From the NCBI RefSeq assembly GCF_000738675.1, contig NZ_JPUX01000001.1, positions 2,852,001 to 2,916,000 on the forward strand: DNA of 64,000 nucleotides, in the 5' to 3' direction. Origin of the DNA: Serratia nematodiphila DZ0503SBS1. GTDB lineage: Bacteria; Pseudomonadota; Gammaproteobacteria; Enterobacterales; Enterobacteriaceae. Positions 26,678 through 38,300 of this stretch are shown in pieces. A model generated the notes under the pieces. It was not told the DNA's origin. It made no database searches and was given only the letters and a program-made list of their open reading frames with translations. The translations under genes and the position numbers were made by a program. Position 1 is the stretch's first letter; every line of letters begins with the position of its first letter.

Positions 26678-28822
26678 TTATTCAAAGCGATAAGACAAGG
26701 TGGCGCCGCCACCCCAGTTGCGCCCCGGCGCCGGCTCGAAGTAGCGGCCGTTGCCTTCGTTGACGATCACCGAACCGACGTATCGGCGATCGAAAACATT
26801 GTCCACCCGGCTGAACACGTCCAGCGCCCAGCGGTTCCAGGTAAAGCGATAACCGGCGTTTACGCCGGCCACGGTGTAAGCGGGAGCCTGCGCGCTGTTG
26901 GCGTCATTGGCCTGAATGTCGCTCATGTAGCGCAGCTCCGCGCCGGCGTGCCAGCCTTCCGGCGGGGCATAGGCCAGCGAGGCGTAGCCCATGTTGCGGG
27001 CGATGCCCGGCAGGCGATTGCCGGCGGGAATGGTTTGGGCCGGGGTACAAACGGCTTTGCCGCACATTTCGCTGCGGTAGGTGGCGTCCAGCAGCGTCCA
27101 GGCCATATGCAGGCGCCAGTCCAGCGCGAACTCTTGATCCAGCGCCAGTTCCAGGCCGCGCCGCCGGGTTTTGCCGGCGTTGGCGTAGCTGGTGCGCCCA
27201 CCGCTGCTTTCCGCCACCACCAGCTCGTTGTCGGTATCGGTCTGGAACAGGGCGGCGCTCACCAGGCCGTTGCCGAGGCGCAGTTTGCTGCCCAGTTCGA
27301 CGGTGTCGCTGGTGGACGGCTGCAGACCGATGTTCAGGCCGGCCTGGCCGTCGGGGCGGTAGGAAAGTTCGTTGATGGTCGGGGTTTCAAAGCCGCGGCC
27401 GGCGGAGAGATAAACGTTCCACGCCGGATTGATTTTATAGTTGAGCGAACCCATCGGCAGCCACTGGTGGTAGCGTTTGCTGCCGCTGTCGTCGCCGTTG
27501 CGCGGCGTGATGTAGTAGTCGGTCGAGTCGAAGCTGACCGTGCTGTAGCGCAGGCCGGCGTCCAGCGTCCAGTGCGGCGTCAGTTGCCAGGAGGTTTGCA
27601 GGTAAGGATCCAGGTTCCAGATGCGGTTTTTCTCGTTGCGCCGCTGGTCGCCTTTCTCGCCGTAGTCCACTGTGCCGTCTCGCAGAATAAAGTTTTCAAA
27701 CCCCTGCCGGCGTTCGGTCATGGTTTCATAATCCAGACCGCCGATCAGTGTTACCGGTAACGAGGCGAGAGTATCCTCATGCTTCCAGCGAGTGTCAATG
27801 CCCTGATATTTTCTTTCCAGCACGATCACCCCGCCGGCGTGGGTAGGGTTGAGCTGCGGCCCGCGTGGAATGGATTGGTACTGCGTGGTGTGGCGCTCGC
27901 CGTGGTAGGCGGTCAGCGTCAGTTCGTCGCGCTCGCTCATCTGGCGCTGATAGCGCAGGCCGGCCTGGGTCTGATCGAGCGACTTGCGGGTGTTGTATTG
28001 ATCCGCGCGCGGCGCCTGGCGCGGGTTTTCCTTCCATTCCGCTTCGGTCAGGCCGCCCGGATCGCCGGCGTCAATCGAGACGCTGTTGAACATCAGCGTC
28101 AGGGTACTGACGTCGTCCAGCCGCACGCCGAGCTTGCCGTTGCCGAGGTTTTTGCGCGCGGCGCTGTGATCGCGATAGCCCTGAGTAGTGAAGCGGGTTC
28201 CCGATATAGCATAGTTGACGTCGCCGGCCTGGGTGCCGTCGCCGGTGGCGCCGGTCGCTTTCACCCCGTAGCGCCAGGTGTTGTCGCTGCCGAAATAGCC
28301 GCCGGCCTCCAGCGTCGGCGGCTGGGTGCCGGTCTGGGTGTCAACGTTGATTACCCCGCCCGAGGCGTTGCCATATAGAGCGGAATAGGGGCCGCGCAGC
28401 ACCTCGATGCGCTCGACGGAGTTGATGTCGATATTGGAGGTTTGCCCCTGGCCGTCGGGCATGGTGGCGGGAATGCCGTCGACGTACATGCGCACCCCGC
28501 GCACGCCGAACATCGAGCGGCTGCCGAACCCGCGTATCGACAGCTGCAGATCCTGCGCATAGTTTTGCCGGTTTTGAAGCTGCAGGCCCGGCACGCTGCC
28601 GAGGTTTTCCGACAGGTTAATCTGCGGGGCGGCGTTGCGCAGGTCTTGCCCGTCGATCACGCTGACGGACACCGGCGATCCCAGCTCGGTCAATCCGGTG
28701 GGTTGCGCCATCACCACCAGGGTGTCGCTGTCTTTCTGATCCGCCGCCAGGGCCGAACCGATGCAGACCGGCTGCAGCAATAACAGGGTTGCCGGGGTCA
28801 AGACGGGATGTTTTTTATTCAT
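26678..28822 (-). CDS. pqqU: TonB-dependent PQQ receptor PqqU (YncD)
   Basis: A 714-residue outer-membrane receptor that imports pyrroloquinoline quinone. Signal peptide residues 1-27 (cut after GSALAA), TonB box DTLVVMA (about 33-39), plug domain with NRQNYAQDLQLSIRGFGSRS and GIPATMPDGQGQTSNID, and a 22-strand barrel ending LSYRFE. From memory these segments are nearly identical to E. coli YncD, shown to be the PQQ receptor PqqU. I chose the inner ATG at 28822 because it gives a proper signal peptide; its binding site is weak. The open frame extends 36 codons upstream. It is transcribed toward gcd, 147 bases away, so it probably supplies that enzyme's cofactor. Confidence 0.92.
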   Translation of the reverse strand: MNKKHPVLTPATLLLLQPVCIGSALAADQKDSDTLVVMAQPTGLTELGSPVSVSVIDGQDLRNAAPQINLSENLGSVPGLQLQNRQNYAQDLQLSIRGFGSRSMFGVRGVRMYVDGIPATMPDGQGQTSNIDINSVERIEVLRGPYSALYGNASGGVINVDTQTGTQPPTLEAGGYFGSDNTWRYGVKATGATGDGTQAGDVNYAISGTRFTTQGYRDHSAARKNLGNGKLGVRLDDVSTLTLMFNSVSIDAGDPGGLTEAEWKENPRQAPRADQYNTRKSLDQTQAGLRYQRQMSERDELTLTAYHGERHTTQYQSIPRGPQLNPTHAGGVIVLERKYQGIDTRWKHEDTLASLPVTLIGGLDYETMTERRQGFENFILRDGTVDYGEKGDQRRNEKNRIWNLDPYLQTSWQLTPHWTLDAGLRYSTVSFDSTDYYITPRNGDDSGSKRYHQWLPMGSLNYKINPAWNVYLSAGRGFETPTINELSYRPDGQAGLNIGLQPSTSDTVELGSKLRLGNGLVSAALFQTDTDNELVVAESSGGRTSYANAGKTRRRGLELALDQEFALDWRLHMAWTLLDATYRSEMCGKAVCTPAQTIPAGNRLPGIARNMGYASLAYAPPEGWHAGAELRYMSDIQANDANSAQAPAYTVAGVNAGYRFTWNRWALDVFSRVDNVFDRRYVGSVIVNEGNGRYFEPAPGRNWGGGATLSYRFE

Positions 28823-29348
28823 CAGATAATTCTGCCAATAATGCTGAAAAAATTGCCCGTAAGTGGGCGAAAATAGCCATTTGTGACTCCCTGTACTGGC
28901 ATTCAATGGGAGGAAAACTGCATCCTGCAACGAGTATAGGATATTCCGACACCCTACGCTTTGGAATAGCGCAACTGAAAGATGCGTGTTTTCATTTAAG
29001 AAGATTCTCTTTTTTATCGTTTTTCCTGCGATGCCTTTAAATTAAATCTATTTATGTTAGATATATTCCTATCTTTGTTTTTAATTTGTTTACAATAGTT
29101 ATTTTATTTATGAATGAAAAATAAATAATCATTTTGAAATGATAAATTGTTTTTTATGGTATTGTTTTTATTGGCTTTATTTTATTTGTTTTTTTGTGTC
29201 TTTATTTTTTACAAAAATAAAATAATATTCGCTCTAACGTTTTTTAAGTTTTCACCTAACAGCTCAGTCGCATAACCGTCACGGTATTTATGTCATGCAT
29301 AAATATCTATTCATATATTGTTGGAATATATTAAAAGGGAATTGATTC
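28823..29348. promoter_or_regulatory. divergent AT-rich region between pqqU and the second NRPS
   Basis: About 525 bases without a gene. From 29030 to 29250 it is extremely AT-rich with long T runs, as in H-NS-bound promoters of acquired genes. Inside it is an inverted repeat at 29128-29143. It ends with AAAGGGAA, the NRPS binding site. Confidence 0.55.
29128..29143. promoter_or_regulatory. inverted repeat upstream of the second NRPS, possible operator
   Basis: ATCATTT-TG-AAATGAT, seven perfect base pairs around two bases. It lies about 205 bases before the NRPS start and matches the palindrome upstream of yeeO except for one base in the spacer. In such AT-rich DNA chance is possible. Confidence 0.35.
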
Positions 29349-32300
29349 ATGGGCGCGATCATCGCTTCACCCTATACCCACACGTTTTGGAATGAATACG
29401 TCCTCAATCCACGCTCCTGCGAGTACAACCTGGTGCTGGATCAGACCATTGAGGGGGCGCTGGACGTCGATCGACTGCGCGCGGCGGTCGACGGGGTGTG
29501 CCGGGACTATATTCTGTTTCACCATGTCCTCGACGACAGCTCACCGCAATTACGCTGGGTAAAGACGGAGAAGAAAATTGCGTTGGAAACGCTTGATGCC
29601 GATTGCGATGTCGGCAAATTAATCAATACGCCGTTCGATCTCCGGGAGGGGCCGCTGTGCCGCTTCTACCTGATTGAGCTGGCGCCGCAGCGCTATAATT
29701 TGATCATTGTCGTTCATCACATCCTGATCGACGGCCTGTCCGGCCAGGAGTTCTACAACGCCGTTTCCGCCTATTACAATCGCGGGGCGGCCGTGGCGCC
29801 GCCGCAGGCGGATGAAACGGACATTTGTCGATTGTACCGGCGCTATGAGGCGGATATCGCGGCGTTGAAGCAGGACTTCGCTTCCGCGTCATTCTGGGGC
29901 GACCGGTTGGCCGAATGCGCCCCGCGGGTAGCGTTGCCTTATCTCCCCGGCGAAGTCCCCGAAGCACCCGGCGCCGGCGAAGTGCGCTTTACGTTGCCGT
30001 TCGCCGAGTGGCAGGCGCTGAAGTCCGGCGTCAGGTATGCCAACCCATTCCTGATATTCAAAACGCTGTGGGCGTTGCTGATCGCCCGGCAATCCGCGCA
30101 AGACACGGTGCATATCGGTTATCCCGTCGCGCCGGACGGCGGCGAGCCGCTGTTCTTCGGCGCCCAGGTCAACACCGCAGTGTTTCCCTTAACGCTCGCC
30201 CCGGAAGCCACGTTCAACCAGCTGTACCGCGCGACGCTGGCCTACAGCAAAGCGCTCAAGGCGACGGGCAAGCTGCGGCACAGCCAATTGCCGGTTTATG
30301 ACATGCTGAACCTCAGCCCGGTGCGCGAGCTGAACGTCAATTTCACCCAGGCTTACCTGAAAGATGCGCCGCTGGCGCTTGACGGTTGCCGCATCGGCGT
30401 CAATCACCGTTACAACGTCGATCTGGCCGGTTCGGAACTGCTGCTGGAGTATCAGCCGACCGAGCAGGCCTTTGAGTTTCGCCTGCGTTATCGGCCCGAT
30501 CTGTTCGACGCCACGCAAATGGCGGAGATGGCGGAGCAGTATCTCGGGCTATTGCAGCGTGCGCTAACCGAACCGGACGCACCGATAGCCGCGTGGCCGC
30601 AGCTCACGGCGCAGCAGGTTTTACGCTGCCGCGACGCTTGGGAGAGCGAGCCGGACACGGCCGACCCAGGGGCGACACTGCTCGACGGCGTGGCCCGCCA
30701 GGCGCGCCGTCATCCGGAACGCATCGCCGTAACCGATGCCAACGGTTCGCTCAGTTACCGCCAACTGGCGCAGCGCAGCGATCGCCTGGCGTTACGGCTG
30801 CGGGAAGAATATCGCCGGTTGCGCGGCGCCGCCATGCCGCCAGAGACGCTGATCCCGCTGTATCTGCAGCGCAGCGCGGAAGCGGTGGTGGCGATGCTGG
30901 CCATCATGAAGGCGGGCGGCGCCTATGTGCCGCTGGATCCCGCGGCGCCGGCGCAGCGCCTGGAATATATTCTGCAAGAGGTGAACAGCCCCATCGTCCT
31001 GACGGAAAGCGCATTGCAAGAGGCGGCGCAGCGACTGGCGCCGGACGGCGTTTGCCTGGCGGCGGATGAATCGCTTGTTGATGCGGATGCCGCGAGCCTG
31101 CCGAATGTCGAAGCCCGGCAATTGGCCTACGTGATTTACACCTCCGGCACCAGCGGGCGGCCGAAAGGCACGCTGTGTGAACACCGGGGCGCGGCCAACA
31201 TGGTGCGGGGCCATACGCAGCGTTTGCTGCGCAATGAATCGGGCGCGCTCAACTGCCTGCAGTTCGCGTCGCTGGCCTTTGACGCGCACGTGTTTGAAGT
31301 GTTCATGGCCCTGAACAACGGCCACCGGCTGTTCATCGCGGGCGAGGCGCAGCGGCGCGATCCGGCACTGTTGTGCGGCCAAATGGCGGCCTGGGGCATC
31401 GAAGCCTGTTTCCTGCCGCCGGCGCTGCTTGGCACCTTGCCTGACCTGCCGGCTTCGGTGCGCTATCTCGCGACCGGCGGCGAGGCGACTGCGCAGGAGG
31501 CGCTCGACCATTACCTGGCCTGCGGCATGCAGGTTGCCAATCTGTACGGCCCGACCGAGGCTTCGGTCAGCGTCAGTCTGAATATTTATCGCCGCAACGG
31601 CGCGCGCAATATCGGCCACGCCATCGCCAATATGCGTTGCTATGTGGTTGACGAGCATGACAATCTGCTGCCGCTGGGGGCGGAGGGCGAGCTGTGTCTG
31701 GCCGGCGTCGGTCTGGCGCGCGGATACCTGAACCTGCCGGCGCTGACGGAAGCCGCATTCGTCGCCAATCCTTTTGAACTGCGTGAGCCTTACCGGCGCC
31801 TGTATCGCACCGGCGATCGGGTACGGCGCTTGGCCGACGGCAGCCTGGATTATCTCGGACGACACGACCAACAGATCAAGATCAACGGCTATCGCATCGA
31901 GTTGGGCGAGATCGAAATGCAGCTGCGCGCGCTGCCCGAGGTGGCCGAGGCGGTGGTGACCCTGCGCCCCGGCACGACGGACCAACTGGCGGCTTGGTAT
32001 GTGCCGAAGCCCGGCGCGACGCCGCAGGCCGGCGACATCTTGCAACGTCTGGCGGCGCAGCTGCCGCATTATATGTTGCCGTCGGCGCTGTCGGCGTTGT
32101 CGGCGCTGCCGCTGACGGTGAGCCGCAAGGTCGATTACCGGGCATTGCCGGAACCGCTGCCGGTCGAGCGGCAAACGGCGTTTCGCCAACCGGGCACGCC
32201 GCTGGAGACTCAGCTTTCTGCATTGTTCAATCGGCTGCTGGGCAGCCATGTCGGCATGGACGACAACTTCTTCCGCCTCGGCGGCAACTCCATTATGGCC

Positions 32301-35300
32301 ATCAGGCTGTGTCACGAAGTGAATAAACTGCCGGGGGCGAAGATCTCGGTGCTGACGTTGAATCAGCATCCGACGGTGGCCGCGCTGAGCGAGCATATCG
32401 CCGCTCAACGGCAGGCGCCGTCGGATGAGCCGCCCATCCTCGCCGGCGGGCTGCGGGAGGGGCCGCTGTCGCTTCAGCAGTCGCGATTGTGGTTTGTTCA
32501 GCAACTGTCGGCGGGCGCCACGCACTATCTGTCGCCGGTGCTGCTGCGGTTGGCGCCGGACATCGATGACCAACGTTTTGCGGACTGTCTGCAGGCGATC
32601 GTCGAACGCCACCAGATCCTGCGTAGCCTGATTCGCCAGAATGAGCGGGGCGAAGCCAGCCAGTGGGTTAGCGACGCCGTGCTGCCGGTGCCTTTGCTGA
32701 CGGTGAGCGGCGCTGAGTTTGACATGGCGCTGGCGCAGGCCTGCAGCCGGCCGATGGATTTGACGCGCGAGCTGCCGCTGCGCGCCACGCGCTATCGTTA
32801 CCGCGATGCGGCGGGCGGGGAAACGGCCGTTTGCCTGTTGGTGTTCCATCACATCGTCTTTGACGGCTGGTCGCTTGAGGTGTTGCTGCAGGAACTGGAC
32901 GCGCGCTATCGGGGCGCGCCGCCTGCGCCGCCGGAGCCCGAGCTGCAATACCTCGACTATGCCTGCTGGCAACAAGCGCCGGAAAATGCGCAGCGCCGGG
33001 CCGATGAATTGGCCTTTTGGCGGCGAGAGTTGGCGGGCTGGCAGCCGCTCTCGCTGCCGGTGGATTTTTTGCGGCCGGCGGTCTTCGACGTACGCGGTGA
33101 CAACAGCGAAGTGCCGCTGCCGGCGGCGCTGGTGAAGGCGCTGGAGGCGTTGGCGCGCCGAGAGGGCGTGACGCTGCATGCCGTGATGCTGGCGGGGTTC
33201 ATGCTGCTGCTGTCCCGCTACAGCGGTCAGAACGATGTTATGGTGGGCACGCCGCTGGCGAACCGTAATCGCCCTGAGCTGGAGGATCTGATCGGATTCT
33301 TTGTCAATACGCTGCCTTTACGCCGGCAGATCGACCCGCGTCAGGGCGTCGCCGAATTTGTGCGAGAGGTTGCAGCCACGACGCTGCGGGCGCAGCAGCA
33401 CCAGACGCTGTCGCTGGAGGCGCTGGTGGACGCTCTGGCGCTGCCGCGCGACTTTTCGCGGCATCCGCTGTTCCAGGTCATGTTCGCGCTGGAGGGCGAG
33501 AGCGGCGCACCGGCGCGTCCGGACTGGCTGTCGGTGGTCGATTTGAGCGCTGATGAGCGCACCGCCAAGTTCGATCTGACGCTCACGCTGACGCTGCAGG
33601 GGGAGCAGATGCGCGCGCGCTTCAACTTCGCGTCGGCGCTGTTCAGCAAAGCGTCGATGGATCGGCTGGCCGGCTACTATCTCGCCCTATTGCAACAGAT
33701 GGCGCGCCACAATGACTGGCCGCTGGAAAATATACGTCTGCAGCCGCAGAGCCCGGCGCTGCCTGCGGCGCCGGCCTTTAGCTATGCGTTTGAACGCTGC
33801 CTGCAACAGGACTTCGTGCGGCATGCGCTGCGCAATCCGCAGGCCGTCGCGGTGATCGACGCGCAGGGGGAAATGACGTACGGCGAACTGCATGAGGCGG
33901 CGTTAACGCTGGCCACTCAACTGCGTGTGCAGGGCAAGATGACCGGCGACGCCATCGCCGTCGTCGCCGACAAGGGGCGCCGGCAACCGATCGCCCTGTT
34001 GGCGGCGCTGATGTGCGGCAAGGCGTTTTTGCCGATGGAGGCGACATGGCCGCCGCAGCGGCGGCTGAAGGTGATGGCGCAGGCCGGCATCAATACGTTG
34101 CTCAGCGATGCGCCCTGGGCCTGCGACGAGATCAACCTGGTCGAACTGAATGCCGGCGGGCTGGCGGCGCAGTTGCCGCTGCCGGAGAGGCGTCTGCTGG
34201 CGGTGGAGGCCGGTCCTGACAGTCTGGCCTATATCATTTTCACTTCGGGCTCAACCGGCACGCCCAAGGGCGTGGCGATCGAACATCGCAGCGCGGTGAA
34301 CATGCTGGAAGGCGTTCGGCGGTATTTCGGGTTCAACGAGCGGGATCGCAGCCTGGCGCTCAGCGCGTTGAGCTTTGATCTGGCGATCTTCGATATTTTC
34401 AGCCCGTTGAGTGCGGGCGGCGCGGTTGTGATGCCGGCCGAGCGAGATCGGGTCAATCCGCAAGCCTGGTATCAGCTGATGATGACACATCGAGTGACGC
34501 AATGGTTGAGCGCACCGGCCCTGATGGAGCTGTTGCTGGACTATGTAAACGGTGCGGGGCTGGCGGCTGGGCCTGCGCCGGCGCTGCGGGCGGTGATGGT
34601 GGGGGGCGACTGGATCGCCACCTCGCTGCCGGAACGCTGCCAGGCCTGGGCGCCGCACGTCCGCTTCTGCAGCGCCGGCGGCGCTACGGAGGCGGCGATC
34701 TTCACCATGCTGTATGAGGTGCCGCGAGGCGAGAAAATTCGCTCGGTCAGCATCCCTTACGGTAAACCGTTGCCGCACCAGCGTTGCTACATTCTGGATG
34801 CCGGACGACGGCCCGCGGCGCCGGGCGTGCGCGGGGAGATCTATCTGGCCGGTGAAGGGTTGGCGCGCGGGTATTACGGCGATCCGCAACGCACCGCCGA
34901 GAGTTTCTTCTGGCATGAGGAGCTGCAGGAGCGGGTGTATCGCACCGGCGACGCGGGCCGGTGGCTCGAGGACGGCAATGTGGAGTTTCTGGGGCGTCTC
35001 GATCAGCAGGTCAAGCTGAACGGCTACCGCATCGAGCTTGGTGAAATAGAGCATGCCGCGCTTGCCTATCCGGGGGTGACCGCCTGTTGTTGCGTGCTCG
35101 TCACCGACCCTCAGCCCTGTCTGGCCGCTTACTTCGTTGCCGATGAGGCGATCGCCCCGCAGGATTTGGCGCAGCATTTGAGCAGCCAACTGCCTCCTTA
35201 CATGGTGCCGCAGGCGCTGATGCAGCTGGCACAGCTGCCGCTGACCGAAAACGGCAAGATAGCCCGACAGGCGTTGCCGCCGCCGAAAAGGACGGCGCGC

Positions 35301-38300
35301 GAGTTCGTCGCGGCGCAGAACGAGCGGGAGAACGCTTGCCTGGCGGTGTGGCGCGATCTGTTGCAGCGGCAGGATATCGGCGTGGAGGACAATTTCTTCT
35401 CGCTGGGCGGCAATTCCCTTCTGGCGATCCAGGCCTGTTACCAGATCGGTCAGCGGTTGGGGAGCGAGGTGACGTTGAGCGAGCTGGGCCGGTTCCCGAC
35501 GATCCGTTCATTGTGCCGTGCGTTGCTGCGGCAGGGGCAGGGCGCAGCGCCGATGTCGATCCCGCCGCTGCGGCGGCGCGAGTATCCGCTCTCCGCTTCG
35601 CAGCTGCAGCTGTGGTTTATCGAGAACCTGAACGGCGGCGGCAATCTTTATCATGTGCCGATGCTGTTCCGTCTCGGCGAGGAGGTCTGTCTGACGGCTT
35701 ACGAGCGCAGTCTGCAGGCGGTCGTCGCCCGGCATCAGGTGTTACACAGCCTGATTGCCCAGCAGCCGTCCCAACTCGCCGTTGCCCGAGCCTGTGAACA
35801 AACGCTTTCGCTGGAGCGCGTGGCGCTGGAGGCGGCGCGCTGGCCGGACAGACTGCGGCAGGATATCGATCGGCCGTTTGCCCTGGAGAGGGAGTTGCCG
35901 ATCAGGGCGAGCGTTTACCAGGTGGCGCAGCCTGATGGCGGGCGGGTGACTTACAGCCTGATCCTGGTGCACCACCTGGCGTTTGACGGCTGGTCGCAGC
36001 CGGTGCTGCTGCAGGAGTTGGATGCGCTGTATCAGGCGCAGCGGCAAGGGCGGGAGGCTGAGCTGGCGGCGTTGCCGTTGCAATATGGCGACTATGCCGT
36101 CTGGCAGCGGCGCTGGCTGGACTCCGCGCTGGCGGATGAGGCGAAGGCGTATTGGCGACAAGCGCTGGATGGGTGGCTGGCGCTGGAGATGCCGCTCGAT
36201 TTCATGCGGCCGGCGCGCTTCGATCATCGCGGCGCCAATCACGTCATCGCGCTGCCGGAGGCCCTGACGATGCAGGCGACGCAGTTCGCCCGGCGGCAAG
36301 GCGTCACGCCGTTTGCGCTGTATCTCGCGGCCTTTAATCTGCTGCTCGGTTACTTCAGCGGCCAGCAAGACATTCTGGTCGGCACGCCGGTCGCTAACCG
36401 GCCGGTGGCGGAGACCCGCTCGGCGATCGGATTCTTCGTCAATACGCTGCCGTTGCGCTCGCAAATAGACGATGCGGCGTCGCTGAACGATTATGTGCAT
36501 CGGGTCTTTGACGGCGTGCTGCAGGCGCAGCGGCATCAGAATTTACCGTTGGATCAGTTGATTGAGCTGCTGCAGGTGCCGCGCGATCTGTCGCGCCATC
36601 CGCTGTTTCAGACGCTGTTCGCGCTGGAAGAGGCGGGTGAAGCGCCGGCCTGGCTGGCGCCGCAGGATCTGTTGACACACTATCAGGCGGCCAAATTCGA
36701 TTTGACGCTGAGCATACAGTTGGCGCCGCAAGGCGGCAGGGCGATCTTCAACTATGCCACCGCCCTGTTTGCACCGGCCACGCTGGCGCTGTTGGGTGAG
36801 TATTATCTGACGATCCTCACGCAGATCGTCAATCACGGGGAGCAGCGAGTCAGTCAGTTGGCGCTGGTATCGGCGAGTGAAACGGCGCGGCAGCGCGCTT
36901 TCCGTCAATCCTGTCCGCCGGCCTACGATTTCGAACGCGCCATCCATCATGATTTTATCCGTCAGGCCGAGCGCGATCCGCAGCGGGTGGCGATCGTCGA
37001 TGAATGGGGTGAGCTGAACTATGGTGAGCTGTATCGGCGTGCGTTGGCGCTGTCGTTGCAGCTGCGCGAGCATGCGGATATGCGCGCCGACACCATCGCG
37101 GTGATGGTGGACAAAGGGCGGGCGCAAATCATTGCGGTGCTGGCGATCCTGATGGCCGGCAAGGCCTATTTGCCGCTGGACGGCGCCTGGCCGGAGCGCC
37201 GCCGCCTGGATATCGTCGCGCAGTCGCAGACCCGGATTATCCTCAGCAGCCGGGCGTGGGCGGCCCACGGTAACGCCAGACTATTGACCATCGATCCGCA
37301 AGGTGCGGTCAACGCGTTACCGCCGGCGGCGCCGGGTGAGCCGGTCTTGCCGGCGCCTTCCGCGCTGGCCTATGTGATCTTCACCTCCGGTTCTACCGGC
37401 ACGCCGAAAGGGGTGGCGATAGAACATCGCGGCGCGGTGAACAGCATCATCGATACCTTGCACCAGCTGGAACTCGGCGCGGACGATCGCGGGTTGGCGC
37501 TCAGCGCGCTGAGCTTCGACATTTCGGTGTTCGATATTTTCGGCCTGCTGTCGGTGGGTGGCGCCATCGTGATGCCGACCGAAACCGAACGCTATCAGCC
37601 GGAGGCCTGGCATCGGTTGTTGATGACTCAGGGGGTGACCTTCTGGAATTCCGCGCCTTCGGTGATGACGCTGCTGGTGGAGCAGCTGGAGTCCGCCGCG
37701 TCGCAGGCGCAGTGGCCGCATTTGCGCAACGTGGTGCTGGTGGGCGAGGTGATCTCGCGTTCACTGCCGGCGCGCATTCGCCAATGGCGGCCAGGGTGCC
37801 GGGTAGTCAGCGCCGGGGGCGCGACCGAAAGCTCCATTTGGTCGATTTTGTATGATATTCCGCAAACGCCGATCCTGGCGCCCAGCGTGCCTTATGGCCG
37901 GGCGATGGCCCATCAGCGTTTCTATGTGCTGGATCGCCATCTGCGCGTGTTGCCGCCCTGCTTACCGGGGGAGCAGTACATCGGTGGGGCCGGCGTGGCG
38001 CGCGGCTATTACCGCAATCCATCGCTGACCGAGGAAAAATTCATCTACCATCCGGAATTGGGGGAGCGGCTTTATCGCACCGGCGATGCCGGGCGCTATT
38101 TGCCGGACGGCAATCTGGAGTTCCTCGGCCGTATGGATTTTCAGGTGAAAATCAATGGCTACCGCGTCGAGCTGGGGGAGGTCGAGCAATGTGCGCTGGC
38201 GTTCGGCGCGATCAAATCCTGCTGCGCCGTGGTGCTGTCAGAGGCGCATCGGCAGCGTCTGGCGCTGTATTACGTCAGTGAGGCGCCGCTGGAGGAGCCG

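Noticed and set aside
29030..29250. A Fur box upstream of the second NRPS
   Set aside because: The inverted repeat there matches the Fur consensus poorly compared with the strong match at 24032-24050, so it is listed only as an unassigned operator.
30792..33179. A 795-codon minus-strand frame inside the second NRPS, and a similar 674-codon one at 3871-5895 in the first NRPS
   Set aside because: Both are antisense frames in high-GC DNA with Arg/Gln/His-rich products and no recognisable domain.
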